From Candidatus Obscuribacterales bacterium (GTDB taxonomy: Bacteria > Cyanobacteriota > Vampirovibrionia > Obscuribacterales > Obscuribacteraceae), in NCBI GenBank assembly GCA_021732025.1, contig JAKFVU010000042.1, positions 1 through 63,441 of the forward strand: a stretch of DNA of 63,441 bases, given 5' to 3'. This document shows, piece after piece, positions 15,480 to 23,930 of the stretch (the stretch's first letter is position 1; every line of letters starts with the position of its first letter). The position numbers were made by a program, and so were the translations under genes. The notes under the pieces were generated by a model, which saw only the letters and a program-made list of their open reading frames with translations, was not told the origin of the DNA and ran no database searches.

Positions 15480-17216
15480 CTATTTTTGAAATGCAGCAAC
15501 TGTGCGCTTCATCGTCTTGACGAATTCAGGATTTTTGAGAGCGACAGAACCAGCATAAATGCACGCACCAACTAAACCAATCATAAGAAACTTGGTAATG
15601 CCAGGATAAGCCTGACGATTCATTGACTCTTTGGCACGGTTGCTGAAGCCAGGTTTGGCATGACGACCGGTGTTAGTCTGCGATTTTGCTGGCACTAGTT
15701 TACTGCCCGCACTGACCCGCATACGGGCGTATTCGGCGGCCGATGGCAGCTGGCGCTGGCAAGAAATGCAAAAGCGAATCAGTGACCTTACTGGTGCCTG
15801 ACAGTAGGGACAGTTGGCGTATGGCAGGTTTGATTCTAGATCTTCTTCTTCTTGGTCATTGGCTGATTGAGGGCGGGGCCCAAATACTGCACTCATTACT
15901 CGCGATATCCAGCTGCGATGAGCATCTTGGTCTTGGCCGTCGCCATTATTGTGCGCTGTGCCGCTGCCACCGCTGCCATAGGAATTATTATTGTTATTGT
16001 GACCGTGAGCATGGTTACTGCCAGTGGAGAAATTGACTACGTCGTGGCCACCGGTCTGAACATTTGCTTTTGAGTATTGCGAATCTATTTGAGTATTGGT
16101 CGCGATCTCCATGGCAGATTGATTGTTGATAGCATTTAGGTGACCTTCGGCGGCTAATCCCAGGGTCGGATAAGAGCCAGTCATCAGGGCTTCAGCCTCA
16201 CTCTCCATGTCTTTGAAGTCGGCAATTTCCATGCGATGCTTGTAAGACTTGAGTTTAATGCCGTCGCGAGCGAGAGCTTCATGCAGCTCTTTACCAAATT
16301 CTTGTATGTCCTGTTGTCTTTGTTCTGGCTCTTTGGCCAGAGCTTTGTTCAGTACGTTGGTAACTTCAGTACAGACCTTAAAATCGGTTGACGCCTGCGA
16401 GAAAGGTGTCGGAGTTCCGTACAAATGGCAGTCCATCATTTCAATTGCTGACTTAGCCTTGTAGGGAAGGAAGCCAGAGAGTGATTCGTAGGCGACAATG
16501 GCGAGCGAATAAACATCTGAGCGTGGGTCTACAGCTGAAGCCGCTAGACATTGCTCTGGGCTCATGTAGGGCGGGCTACCACAGACATCACCTGTCTTAG
16601 TAATGGTGTAAGCGTCTTGGGTTTTAGGTTCCTTTAGTTTAGACAAACCGAAGTCAACCAAAGTTACCCAGTCGCCGGTGGGCGCATTTGACGAAAGGAC
16701 AATATTTTCTGGTTTGAGATCGCGGTGCACCACGTCAAGGGAGTGGGCCGCTGCTAAGCCATCTACGATTTGGCCGAAAATACGATCGGCTCTCTCGAAA
16801 GAAAGAGGACCATTGTTTTTCAGCTCGTCTTTGAGACTGACACCTTGCAAATAGTCCATTACTAAGAAAGGCTGCCCTTGAGAGCTCATGCCAAAATCGT
16901 AAAGTGTGACTATGTGGTGGTGCTTTACTTGCGAAACAGTTTTTGCTTCGCGATAGAATCGTTTGACTGCTTCTGAATCTGACACCATATGCGAGTGCAA
17001 CATCTTGATGGCCATGAGCTTGTCCATCTGCTCTTGCCGAGCCTTATAGACCACACCCATGCCACCCCGACCAATTACAGAAACAATCTCGTAGCGGTCG
17101 CCTAATCTTGTGCCAACCAGCGGGTCACGATCCCCCGACTTCAGCAGGCTGGAATCAGCAGGACACCTTTCAAGACCATCTTCGTATTCTGAGTAGCACT
17201 CAGGACAGGACTTCAC
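15480..17216 (-). CDS. Serine/threonine protein kinase with two zinc knuckles and a membrane anchor
   Basis: A PknB-type kinase of 578 residues. The N-terminal knuckle is CPECYSEYEDGLERCPAD (C4, C7, C18, probably D21). The kinase domain covers about 42-300, with GRGGMGVVYKA, K71 in AIKML, HRDLKPEN and DFGLSKL all intact. A Gly/Asn/His-rich linker leads to a second knuckle (CPYCQAPVRSLIRFCISC) at about 475-492. One membrane helix lies near 550. The start is GTG with GGAG eight bases upstream. A second kinase with the same N-terminal knuckle is at 42335. The substrate is unknown. The immediate neighbour is the oligopeptidase gene, 12 bases downstream. Confidence 0.92.
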   Translation of the reverse strand: MKSCPECYSEYEDGLERCPADSSLLKSGDRDPLVGTRLGDRYEIVSVIGRGGMGVVYKARQEQMDKLMAIKMLHSHMVSDSEAVKRFYREAKTVSQVKHHHIVTLYDFGMSSQGQPFLVMDYLQGVSLKDELKNNGPLSFERADRIFGQIVDGLAAAHSLDVVHRDLKPENIVLSSNAPTGDWVTLVDFGLSKLKEPKTQDAYTITKTGDVCGSPPYMSPEQCLAASAVDPRSDVYSLAIVAYESLSGFLPYKAKSAIEMMDCHLYGTPTPFSQASTDFKVCTEVTNVLNKALAKEPEQRQQDIQEFGKELHEALARDGIKLKSYKHRMEIADFKDMESEAEALMTGSYPTLGLAAEGHLNAINNQSAMEIATNTQIDSQYSKANVQTGGHDVVNFSTGSNHAHGHNNNNNSYGSGGSGTAHNNGDGQDQDAHRSWISRVMSAVFGPRPQSANDQEEEDLESNLPYANCPYCQAPVRSLIRFCISCQRQLPSAAEYARMRVSAGSKLVPAKSQTNTGRHAKPGFSNRAKESMNRQAYPGITKFLMIGLVGACIYAGSVALKNPEFVKTMKRTVAAFQK

Positions 17217-17306
17217 AGCCTAAACTCCAAGCCATTAGTAAAAACGTACCAAAATTACCGCCTATATTCTGGTATTCCCCTAAATGCCATGAATATCCTA
17301 AATACC

Positions 17307-18512
17307 TTAAATCAGACGGCCAATTATTGAATTACTTATAGGTATGCCCCGGCGAGTAATCTTCAGTTTTCCGTCCGATAATTCAAGCAAACCTTGCTCA
17401 CACAGATATTCAATTTCGGGTCCTTGCAAGGCCAGCAGATCGCTCTTGTAGTCTTGCTCGAACTGCTTCAAGTCGATTCCTTCTATTAGCCTGAGCCCGA
17501 GCATTATGCCCTCTTTGATGCGTGTCGCCGAGTCGATTACTTCGCTTACTTCATCATTGAGGGGGTGGCGCATGTACTTTTTCAATGAGCGAAAGTTGGC
17601 GCTGCGCACGCCGTCTACATAACGGTGGGCGCCGACGCCGAAGGCAAAATAGGGAGCGTTGCGCCAATAAGTGAGGTTGTGCTGAGACTGATGTCCGGGC
17701 TTGGCAAAGTTTGAGACCTCGTACTGGCCGAAGCCATTTTGCTCAAGTTTGCTCACTAAACTCTCGTACATTTCAACGCAAAGGTCGTCAGACGGATATG
17801 AACTTGAATCGCGAGGAAAGCGGCTGAGCAAGGGGGAATTTTTGGCAATTTCCAGACCGTAGGCCGAGATGTGCTTTATCGATGGGCACTCTTGAGTTAG
17901 TTCGAGAGCGGCGTCTATGGTTGTCTGCCAACTAGTCATAGTTTGGGTGGGCAAGCCATACATGAAATCAATACTGATGCTTTCAAAGCCAGCTTGATGG
18001 GCTAGTTTTACTCCGGCAATGGCCTCGGCCACACTGTGATCTCGGCCTATGGCTGTCAGTTCAGCGTCGCAGAGCGATTCAATGCCGATAGAAAGCCTGT
18101 TGATGCCGATTTCTAGCCATTCTTGAGCCTTCTGGGCGGTGATGGCGTGCGGGGTGGTTTCCATGGCGATTTCAACAGGGCCAAATTGTGGTTTTTGCAG
18201 CGGAGCAAATTGCAGGAGACGCTGGTGAATCATGGCGATGTTGCTTGGTTTAATCAGCCCTGGTGTGCCGCCGCCGTAGAAAACTGTCTTGAGGCTAAGA
18301 TTTACCTCACCCAGAAGCTTTTGCTGGGTTAGGCGCGACTCAATTTCGCCGGCGAGAATTTGGCAATATTCATCTTCTAGTTCAATTAGGCCAGCGAAGG
18401 CTGCAAAGTCGCAAAACTCGCATTTATGGGTGCAAAAGGGGATGTGAATATAGGCGCTCTGCGGGGAGATGGCTTTGTCTTCACTTTCTTTATGGGCTTC
18501 TGTTGCTATCAT
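17307..18512 (-). CDS. hemW: Radical SAM heme chaperone HemW
   Basis: A 401-residue radical SAM protein. The cluster motif is CTHKCEFC at about 26-33, inside YIHIPFCTHKCEFCDF. VFYGGGTPGLI and the HISAYGLEIAKNSPL segment follow, as in the HemN-like/HemW group. Lacking the N-terminal features of true HemN, it is best read as HemW, which delivers heme to respiratory enzymes. The ATG has no clear ribosome binding site. Its start codon lies only six bases from the divergent TPR gene start, so the promoter of each gene must lie within the other, or the true start is further inside. Confusion with oxygen-independent coproporphyrinogen oxidase is common in annotation. Confidence 0.9.
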   Translation of the reverse strand: MIATEAHKESEDKAISPQSAYIHIPFCTHKCEFCDFAAFAGLIELEDEYCQILAGEIESRLTQQKLLGEVNLSLKTVFYGGGTPGLIKPSNIAMIHQRLLQFAPLQKPQFGPVEIAMETTPHAITAQKAQEWLEIGINRLSIGIESLCDAELTAIGRDHSVAEAIAGVKLAHQAGFESISIDFMYGLPTQTMTSWQTTIDAALELTQECPSIKHISAYGLEIAKNSPLLSRFPRDSSSYPSDDLCVEMYESLVSKLEQNGFGQYEVSNFAKPGHQSQHNLTYWRNAPYFAFGVGAHRYVDGVRSANFRSLKKYMRHPLNDEVSEVIDSATRIKEGIMLGLRLIEGIDLKQFEQDYKSDLLALQGPEIEYLCEQGLLELSDGKLKITRRGIPISNSIIGRLI

Positions 18513-18518
18513 TTGGCA

Positions 18519-19640
18519 ATGATTGTAGCGAGAAAGTTAGTTAATATCCGTTTGTTTAGCTGCCCGGCCAGAGCTAGCTTTAGCATTCTTACCATTGGTT
18601 TAGTCTCCTCATGTGCTCTTTTACTAAGTCTCAACTGCCAAATAGCTCAAGGCCAAGACGTCGTCGCAGGTTCTGAACCCAGTCATGACAGTGCTACTTC
18701 TGAACGGGCAAAAGCCGATCGGGCAAAAGCAGATGGAGTAACTCTCACCGGTGCCCAATCGGCCTTGCTCAAACTGATGAGTAGCAAGCCAGCAAGTGTT
18801 GATCTGCGCTCTATGGGCGATTTGATGATCCAGCTAAGGCGCAAGATCACCGACAATCCCTATGATGAAAATTTAAGATTAAGGCTGGCCAGTTATCTTT
18901 ACTTAGCCGGCGACTTAGAGGGTTCAGCTTCTGAAATGAAACGGGCCGTGGCGATTGCCCCTGAAGATTATTTCGCCCATATGGTTTTGGCTAAAATTCT
19001 TGACCATAGCGGCGATGAAGCCAACGCCGAACTTGAATTTAAACGCGCAATGCAACTGCAACCGGGCTCGGCAGAGTGCCACGAGTATTACGCCGACAGT
19101 CTTTTTACCCGGGGTGAAGTGTCGCAAGCAGTGAGCGAATATCGCCTCGCTACCCAGCTAAAGGCAAGTGCCAGTAACTTTTCTGGGCTTTCTGAGGCCC
19201 TTCTTGCTACCCACGACATCAGTGGTTCGATCAAAGCAGCTCGCCAAGCTGTTTCGGTGGAACCCAGCTCCGCTCGGGCTCATGTCGTTCTCACCAAGGC
19301 TTTGCTAACTTCTGGCGATTATCATCCGGCTTTGAGAACGGCCAGGCAGGCAAGTCTGCTTGAGCCCGCTTCAGCTGAGAGTCACCTGGCTTTGGGGCGG
19401 GCGCTCTATGCCAACAAAGATAAAAATGGAGCAGTGGAAGAATTTCGCCAGGCTGTGCGCCTTGACCCCCTCAACGCCCAAGCGAGAAATGACCTGGGAT
19501 ATGCCTTGTATGGCCGAGGGGATGTCTCTTCGGCGGTATCGGAATTGCGCTTGGCCCTCAGGCTCAATCCGCACCTGGGAGAAGCAAGAAATAATCTGGA
19601 AATTGCCATATATGGACTAACTGGCAATAAAAGACCATAA
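18519..19640 (+). CDS. Exported tetratricopeptide-repeat protein
   Basis: A 373-residue protein with a signal sequence or membrane anchor at about 15-45 (FSILTIGLVSSCALLLSL). About seven TPR units follow from residue 95 to the end, for example DYFAHMVLAKILDHSGDEAN and NAQARNDLGYALYGRGDVSS. A short in-frame duplication, RAKAD x2 (18705-18734), sits before the repeats. The open frame extends upstream to 18426 inside hemW. ATG at 18519 gives the best signal sequence, though no ribosome binding site is evident. It lies upstream of a secretin gene in the same direction, so a role like that of PilF/PilW-type assembly lipoproteins is possible. Without a lipobox that remains a guess. Confidence 0.8.
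   Translation: MIVARKLVNIRLFSCPARASFSILTIGLVSSCALLLSLNCQIAQGQDVVAGSEPSHDSATSERAKADRAKADGVTLTGAQSALLKLMSSKPASVDLRSMGDLMIQLRRKITDNPYDENLRLRLASYLYLAGDLEGSASEMKRAVAIAPEDYFAHMVLAKILDHSGDEANAELEFKRAMQLQPGSAECHEYYADSLFTRGEVSQAVSEYRLATQLKASASNFSGLSEALLATHDISGSIKAARQAVSVEPSSARAHVVLTKALLTSGDYHPALRTARQASLLEPASAESHLALGRALYANKDKNGAVEEFRQAVRLDPLNAQARNDLGYALYGRGDVSSAVSELRLALRLNPHLGEARNNLEIAIYGLTGNKRP
18705..18734 (+). repeat. 15-bp x2 coding duplication in the TPR protein
   Basis: Two 15-bp units, one mismatch apart, encode RAKAD twice just after the signal region. The repeat is in frame. Confidence 0.85.
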
Positions 19641-19712
19641 GTTTAAGGATTTACTGAGGTATTCAAGTTAGAATGGCGCTGCTTGGAAAAGCAGTTATCG
19701 GAGGCATCCTTA

Positions 19713-21932
19713 GTGCAAGTCAAAGGCCAAAAGCCCGCGCTTAATTTATTGATATCGAATGCGGTATCATTGTCGCTTTGGTTTAGTGCTTTTGCTGCTT
19801 TGCCCGCTCTAGCTGAAGACGGCGATCACAATCCTACTTCGGACAGCGCAGCGGCTGCAAGCAACTCTAATAGTAGCTCGAGCAAGAAGCCGAGCCTCTC
19901 TTATTCACCGGTAAGCAGTGGCAGCGCCAGTGGACCGGCTCACCTTTCAGACTCAGATTTTGGTGCTGGTACTAACCCAAGCAATAGTGCAAATGAGTCT
20001 TCAAGCAATGAGGCTTCCAGTAATGATTCTGGCGGCCGCAAGTTGGCCCAAGGTTCTGTGCGTCCTGTGACCCGCAATTCTCTACCTGGTGTCACTGGCA
20101 CTGTCAAAATCCGCCGACCATTCCAACTCTTCGCCCAATCTGAAGAAGGGCGCCAATTAATTCACCATCTCAGTTTTAGAGATACTCCGGTGAAAGACGT
20201 AATCACTGAAATTGCCCGACGGGGCAACGTCAATATCATTATCGATAAGTCTTGCAGTGGCAAAATAACTGGCGACTTGCGCGACGTAAATCTCAACGAA
20301 GCTATGGACAATGTTTTGGCCGCGGCTGGTTTGCAAAGTCGCATGCTCGACAATAAAACTATTGTGGTTGGCTCCACTCAGGCAATGGTGCAACTGGGCT
20401 TGAACCGACCAATGGCAAGAGCCTTTAAGCTCAGCTATTCGCACCCATATGATGTAGCGGCTCTGCTTTCTGCTTCAATATTCAACAAAGGCTATTTGCC
20501 TGACTTTAAGACCACCACTAAGCGTCAGCTAGCCAACGAGTCTACCGACGAAACTGCTAGTGAAAAGAAAGGTTCGGGTCAGGGCGGCGACTTGAGCGGG
20601 CCTTCGAGTGAAGCCACCGGTGAGAAAATTAGTGATCGCGAAGGCACCAAGAGTGATACCGATAGCACTCAGAGTTATTCGTTAGAAACTCAACCCCGCA
20701 CCTTGCGCGGTACTAGTCGTGCTCAGACCCAAGAAGGTGTGGGCTTTAATAATGCCGCTACCGATCCTGGTACCCAGCAGATTCGCGCTAACCTTGAGAT
20801 TGCTGCTGATTTTAGCGTTGATCCCAACGGTGGTGGTGCCATAGTCATACCTGATGTGAAAGGCAGACAAGTTATTGTGGTGGGCACAGCTGACGATGTG
20901 AACATCGCCGAAGATGCTATTCGCCTCATAGACAGACGGCCAAAACAGGTCCACATTCAAGCTTCTCTCATTGAACTTAGTAACCAGGGTATTCGCCAAC
21001 TCGGTGCCACTCTAAACCTTCAGGGTGAGGGTTTGTCTAGTTCAATCATGGGCAATTCACAAGCCCCACTAAAATCATACTTACCTGGTTTGGGTTCGCC
21101 CGCTAGCTCCACTCCTAACCCCAATATTCCAGCGATTCCTTTTACCGGTTCTAACGTCACTAATGGTGCGGCCAATGGTGCTGGTACTCCTGGAACTGCC
21201 TACACTGGCTTGATTGGTTCGCTCGTGCCAATTCTGGCACCAAGTATTGCTGGTGTTAATGCCGTCACCACCGCCCAGAGTGCTTTCAACTTTATTGCTG
21301 CCGATGGCCGTGCTGGCGGACGCGCTAACATTGCCACTGTGCCTCACGCCATCAACCTCTCTGTTAACTTGTTATTGCAGACCAACAAAGCAAAGTTGAT
21401 TGCTAACCCTTCAGTGGTAGTGGTTGATAATTCAGAAGCGCTAATTACAATTGCTTCAGAAGTAATTCACAAAGTGACATCTACAGTGAGCTTGGGTGTG
21501 GTCACAGCCAACGTTGAGTTGACCAAGGCCGGCATTTTCTTAAACGTATTGCCGCGGGTTACCCAAGACGGTTTCATAACTATGCGTCTACGTCCGCAAG
21601 TATCTACTCCTCTTGGGCCACCTCAAACCTTCGGCCCCGTTAACCAACCAACTGTGGTAGTTACTCTGCTTAATTACCGCGACATCATGGCCCAAGAAGT
21701 GCGTATCAAAGATGGCCAGACTTTAGTGCTGGGTGGTCTCTTCTCAGAGACAGAAGCGGCTCAGCTATCAAAAACTCCATACATGGCTGAAGCACCAGTT
21801 CTTGGTGCCCTCTTTAGAAACACCCTGAAGGGTCGCAACCGTACTGAATTGATGTTGCTAATCACTCCTAAGATTGTTGAAGAAGAACCTAGCTCATCTC
21901 TAGCAGATCGACGCGGTTCTGTTTCAATGTAA
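19713..21932 (+). CDS. Secretin (type II/IV secretion outer-membrane channel family)
   Basis: An outer-membrane secretin of 739 residues. A signal peptide ends near ALPALAED. After a Ser-rich spacer there is an STN/N0-like domain at about 148-216 (FRDTPVKDVITEIARRGNVN). A NolW-like domain is split by an acidic insert, and a second follows at about 352-415. The C-terminal secretin barrel domain covers about 550-725, ending with DGQTLVLGGLFSE and ELMLLITPKIVEE. The open frame begins at TTG 19683. GTG at 19713 is preferred because GGAGG lies eight bases before it and the signal peptide then starts properly. No pilus ATPase, pilotin or pilin genes are adjacent, so type II versus type IV pilus use is undecided. 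Confidence 0.92.
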   Translation: MQVKGQKPALNLLISNAVSLSLWFSAFAALPALAEDGDHNPTSDSAAAASNSNSSSSKKPSLSYSPVSSGSASGPAHLSDSDFGAGTNPSNSANESSSNEASSNDSGGRKLAQGSVRPVTRNSLPGVTGTVKIRRPFQLFAQSEEGRQLIHHLSFRDTPVKDVITEIARRGNVNIIIDKSCSGKITGDLRDVNLNEAMDNVLAAAGLQSRMLDNKTIVVGSTQAMVQLGLNRPMARAFKLSYSHPYDVAALLSASIFNKGYLPDFKTTTKRQLANESTDETASEKKGSGQGGDLSGPSSEATGEKISDREGTKSDTDSTQSYSLETQPRTLRGTSRAQTQEGVGFNNAATDPGTQQIRANLEIAADFSVDPNGGGAIVIPDVKGRQVIVVGTADDVNIAEDAIRLIDRRPKQVHIQASLIELSNQGIRQLGATLNLQGEGLSSSIMGNSQAPLKSYLPGLGSPASSTPNPNIPAIPFTGSNVTNGAANGAGTPGTAYTGLIGSLVPILAPSIAGVNAVTTAQSAFNFIAADGRAGGRANIATVPHAINLSVNLLLQTNKAKLIANPSVVVVDNSEALITIASEVIHKVTSTVSLGVVTANVELTKAGIFLNVLPRVTQDGFITMRLRPQVSTPLGPPQTFGPVNQPTVVVTLLNYRDIMAQEVRIKDGQTLVLGGLFSETEAAQLSKTPYMAEAPVLGALFRNTLKGRNRTELMLLITPKIVEEEPSSSLADRRGSVSM

Positions 21933-21934
21933 GT

Positions 21935-22540
21935 ATGATCTCAAAGAATATTTTGCTCTTTGCTCTTGCCAGCTTGCTTAGTGTCGGCCGTGGCGTAGCT
22001 GCTTCTGGTGTTGCATCTAGCGCCAGCTATAGTCACCTCGACAGAGCTCATAGTGCCTTGAAAGCTCACAAGTATCAGAAAGCTTTTGCTATTTTGCACA
22101 GCAAGGCGAAGAGCGGCTGCCCCTATAGTCAAACAATGCTGGGCCACATGTATGCTACCGGAGTTGGTGTCACTCAAAATTTTGAGAAAGCTACTAAGTG
22201 GTTTGAAAGAGCAGCAGAGCAAGGCTATGGTCAAGCACAGTTAGATCTAGGAAAGTTGTATATGGGCTCAGAGCGAATACTCAATGCTGAAGAGCATGCC
22301 ATGCGACCACAGTTTGCTAAAGCAGTCTTTTGGTTGAGAAAGGCTGCCGCTCAAGGTATCGATGAGGCCCATACTTTACTCGCTAAGATTCCTGGTGAGC
22401 AAAAGGCTGAATATAATTTGCTTCAGGCAAAGGCACAAGCGGCACAAAATGCTAGTCAGGCCGAGACCGGCGTGGTGACCGGCTGGAAAGGATATGCCGA
22501 TATGACCAATACTCTCAACCAAGCCAGCCAACACAATTAG
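21935..22540 (+). CDS. Exported Sel1-repeat protein
   Basis: A 201-residue protein with a signal peptide (ILLFALASLLSVGRGVAA). It has two or three Sel1-like helical repeats: SQTMLGHMYATGVGVTQNFE, AQLDLGKLYMG and a weaker one with KAVFWLRKAAAQGIDEA. Such repeats mediate protein contacts in the periplasm. The ATG comes two bases after the secretin stop, so the two are surely co-transcribed. A periplasmic partner of the secretin is the simplest reading. The stop abuts that of the convergent flavoprotein gene with no intervening base. Confidence 0.88.
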   Translation: MISKNILLFALASLLSVGRGVAASGVASSASYSHLDRAHSALKAHKYQKAFAILHSKAKSGCPYSQTMLGHMYATGVGVTQNFEKATKWFERAAEQGYGQAQLDLGKLYMGSERILNAEEHAMRPQFAKAVFWLRKAAAQGIDEAHTLLAKIPGEQKAEYNLLQAKAQAAQNASQAETGVVTGWKGYADMTNTLNQASQHN

Positions 22541-23923
22541 CTAGGCTGTAATTGTTTTTTGCATATTACAGATTAGTCGGGCTAATTCTTGGGCTTGCCC
22601 TTTTAGTTCTGGTACGGCAACGCTCTCAAGTAGCACCGCCTTCAGTTGGGGGCCAATAGCAAAGAGACGGGGGTTGAGCCGACCTTGCTGATCGCAAATC
22701 ATGCCTGATGCCTCACAGTTGATACCAGCACCAGTTTGGTCTGGAGCAATTAGCCCGCGCTTATGTAGATTGGCCATCAATGGGCTATCAATAGCTTTCA
22801 GTTTTAACTGGGGGCCAGTGCAGTTAATTACATAATCAACTAGAAAAGTTTGCGGCTCTAGGTATCTTTCTTGAATAGTCACTTCTATCTTGGCCTGATC
22901 ATTGGCGCACAAGCGTTTGATACCACCAGAGAGAATTCTAAGTTGACCAGATTTTTCAGTGGCCTCAATTTGGTTGGCAATCGATGGTGCCATGCGGTGG
23001 CGATGAACATCCCAGTAGGTCTGCAGATGGCGCATAAAGTAGCGCTTCTCTTTAAGGGCAAGATTGCCCCACCATTTTTGTGTTATTGACCTGACACTAT
23101 CGACACCCGCTTGCCAGTGGGCCGCTTGGCTCGCTAGCTGTCGTACGTATTTGAGAGCCTCTAGAGCTGAGCTTTGCCATTGCCGGTCACCGTTTAGATT
23201 TACTTGCTGCGGATGCACATCAGGAATATCTAAGTGGCGGCGGGGAAGCAGACCATGGCGAGAGGCGGCAAGAATTGGGCCGACATGACCTTGGCTTGTC
23301 AGTTCGATAACTTTGTCTACTGCTGTGAGACCAGTGCCAACTAGCAAGACCGAGTCTGTCTTTTGGATGGTATCAATTGCCACTTTATTCCAGGGATTAT
23401 GAATATAGTGCGTGTTTGTCATTGGTAGTTGATCGAGCCAGGCTGGCTTGCCACCGGCAAGATTGCCGAGGGCGAGCACCACTATGTCAGCTTCTAAAGC
23501 TTGGCCATTGCTCAAAAATACTTTCAGGCCGCGGCTCTCTGCATCTTCAATATCAACGGCTCTTTGCGAAACTAAGTCGAAACTATGAAAGTCGGCTTTT
23601 TCACTAACTGCTGAGCTAAGAAGCTCCTGCACATATTTACCGAAAAACTTACGGGGTAGAAAGTCTGTAATTTTGACTGTTGGATCTTTTTCTTTGGCGT
23701 AATTGAAAAAATGATCTGGCTCATCTGATAGAGCACTCATGCCGCCAGCGCAGACATTCAGTAAATGCTCTTCGCAAGTGGTGCTATATGCCAGCCCTAA
23801 ACCCAATTCATTGGGTTCGACAACAGTGACTGCACAAGCAACTTGTTCTTGCCTGAGCAAATGGTATGCCGTCATGGCGCCGCTGAAGCCGCCGCCAATG
23901 ATAACTATCTTTAGTATTTCCAA
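22541..23923 (-). CDS. FAD/NAD(P)-binding protein (NAD_binding_9 family)
   Basis: A 460-residue flavoprotein. The N-terminal Rossmann motif is IIGGGFSGAMTAYHLL. The early block AYSTTCEEHLLNVCAGGMSAL, and a second nucleotide-binding region near 190 (SVLLVGTGLTAVDKVIEL), are typical of the NAD_binding_9/HpnW-like family. These relate to flavin monooxygenases, and their substrates are mostly unknown. No signal peptide or membrane helix is present. It sits just downstream of glmS on the same strand with a seven-base gap, so it may be co-transcribed with it. I cannot link it to amino-sugar synthesis. Confidence 0.85.
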   Translation of the reverse strand: MEILKIVIIGGGFSGAMTAYHLLRQEQVACAVTVVEPNELGLGLAYSTTCEEHLLNVCAGGMSALSDEPDHFFNYAKEKDPTVKITDFLPRKFFGKYVQELLSSAVSEKADFHSFDLVSQRAVDIEDAESRGLKVFLSNGQALEADIVVLALGNLAGGKPAWLDQLPMTNTHYIHNPWNKVAIDTIQKTDSVLLVGTGLTAVDKVIELTSQGHVGPILAASRHGLLPRRHLDIPDVHPQQVNLNGDRQWQSSALEALKYVRQLASQAAHWQAGVDSVRSITQKWWGNLALKEKRYFMRHLQTYWDVHRHRMAPSIANQIEATEKSGQLRILSGGIKRLCANDQAKIEVTIQERYLEPQTFLVDYVINCTGPQLKLKAIDSPLMANLHKRGLIAPDQTGAGINCEASGMICDQQGRLNPRLFAIGPQLKAVLLESVAVPELKGQAQELARLICNMQKTITA

Positions 23924-23930
23924 TATGTTC

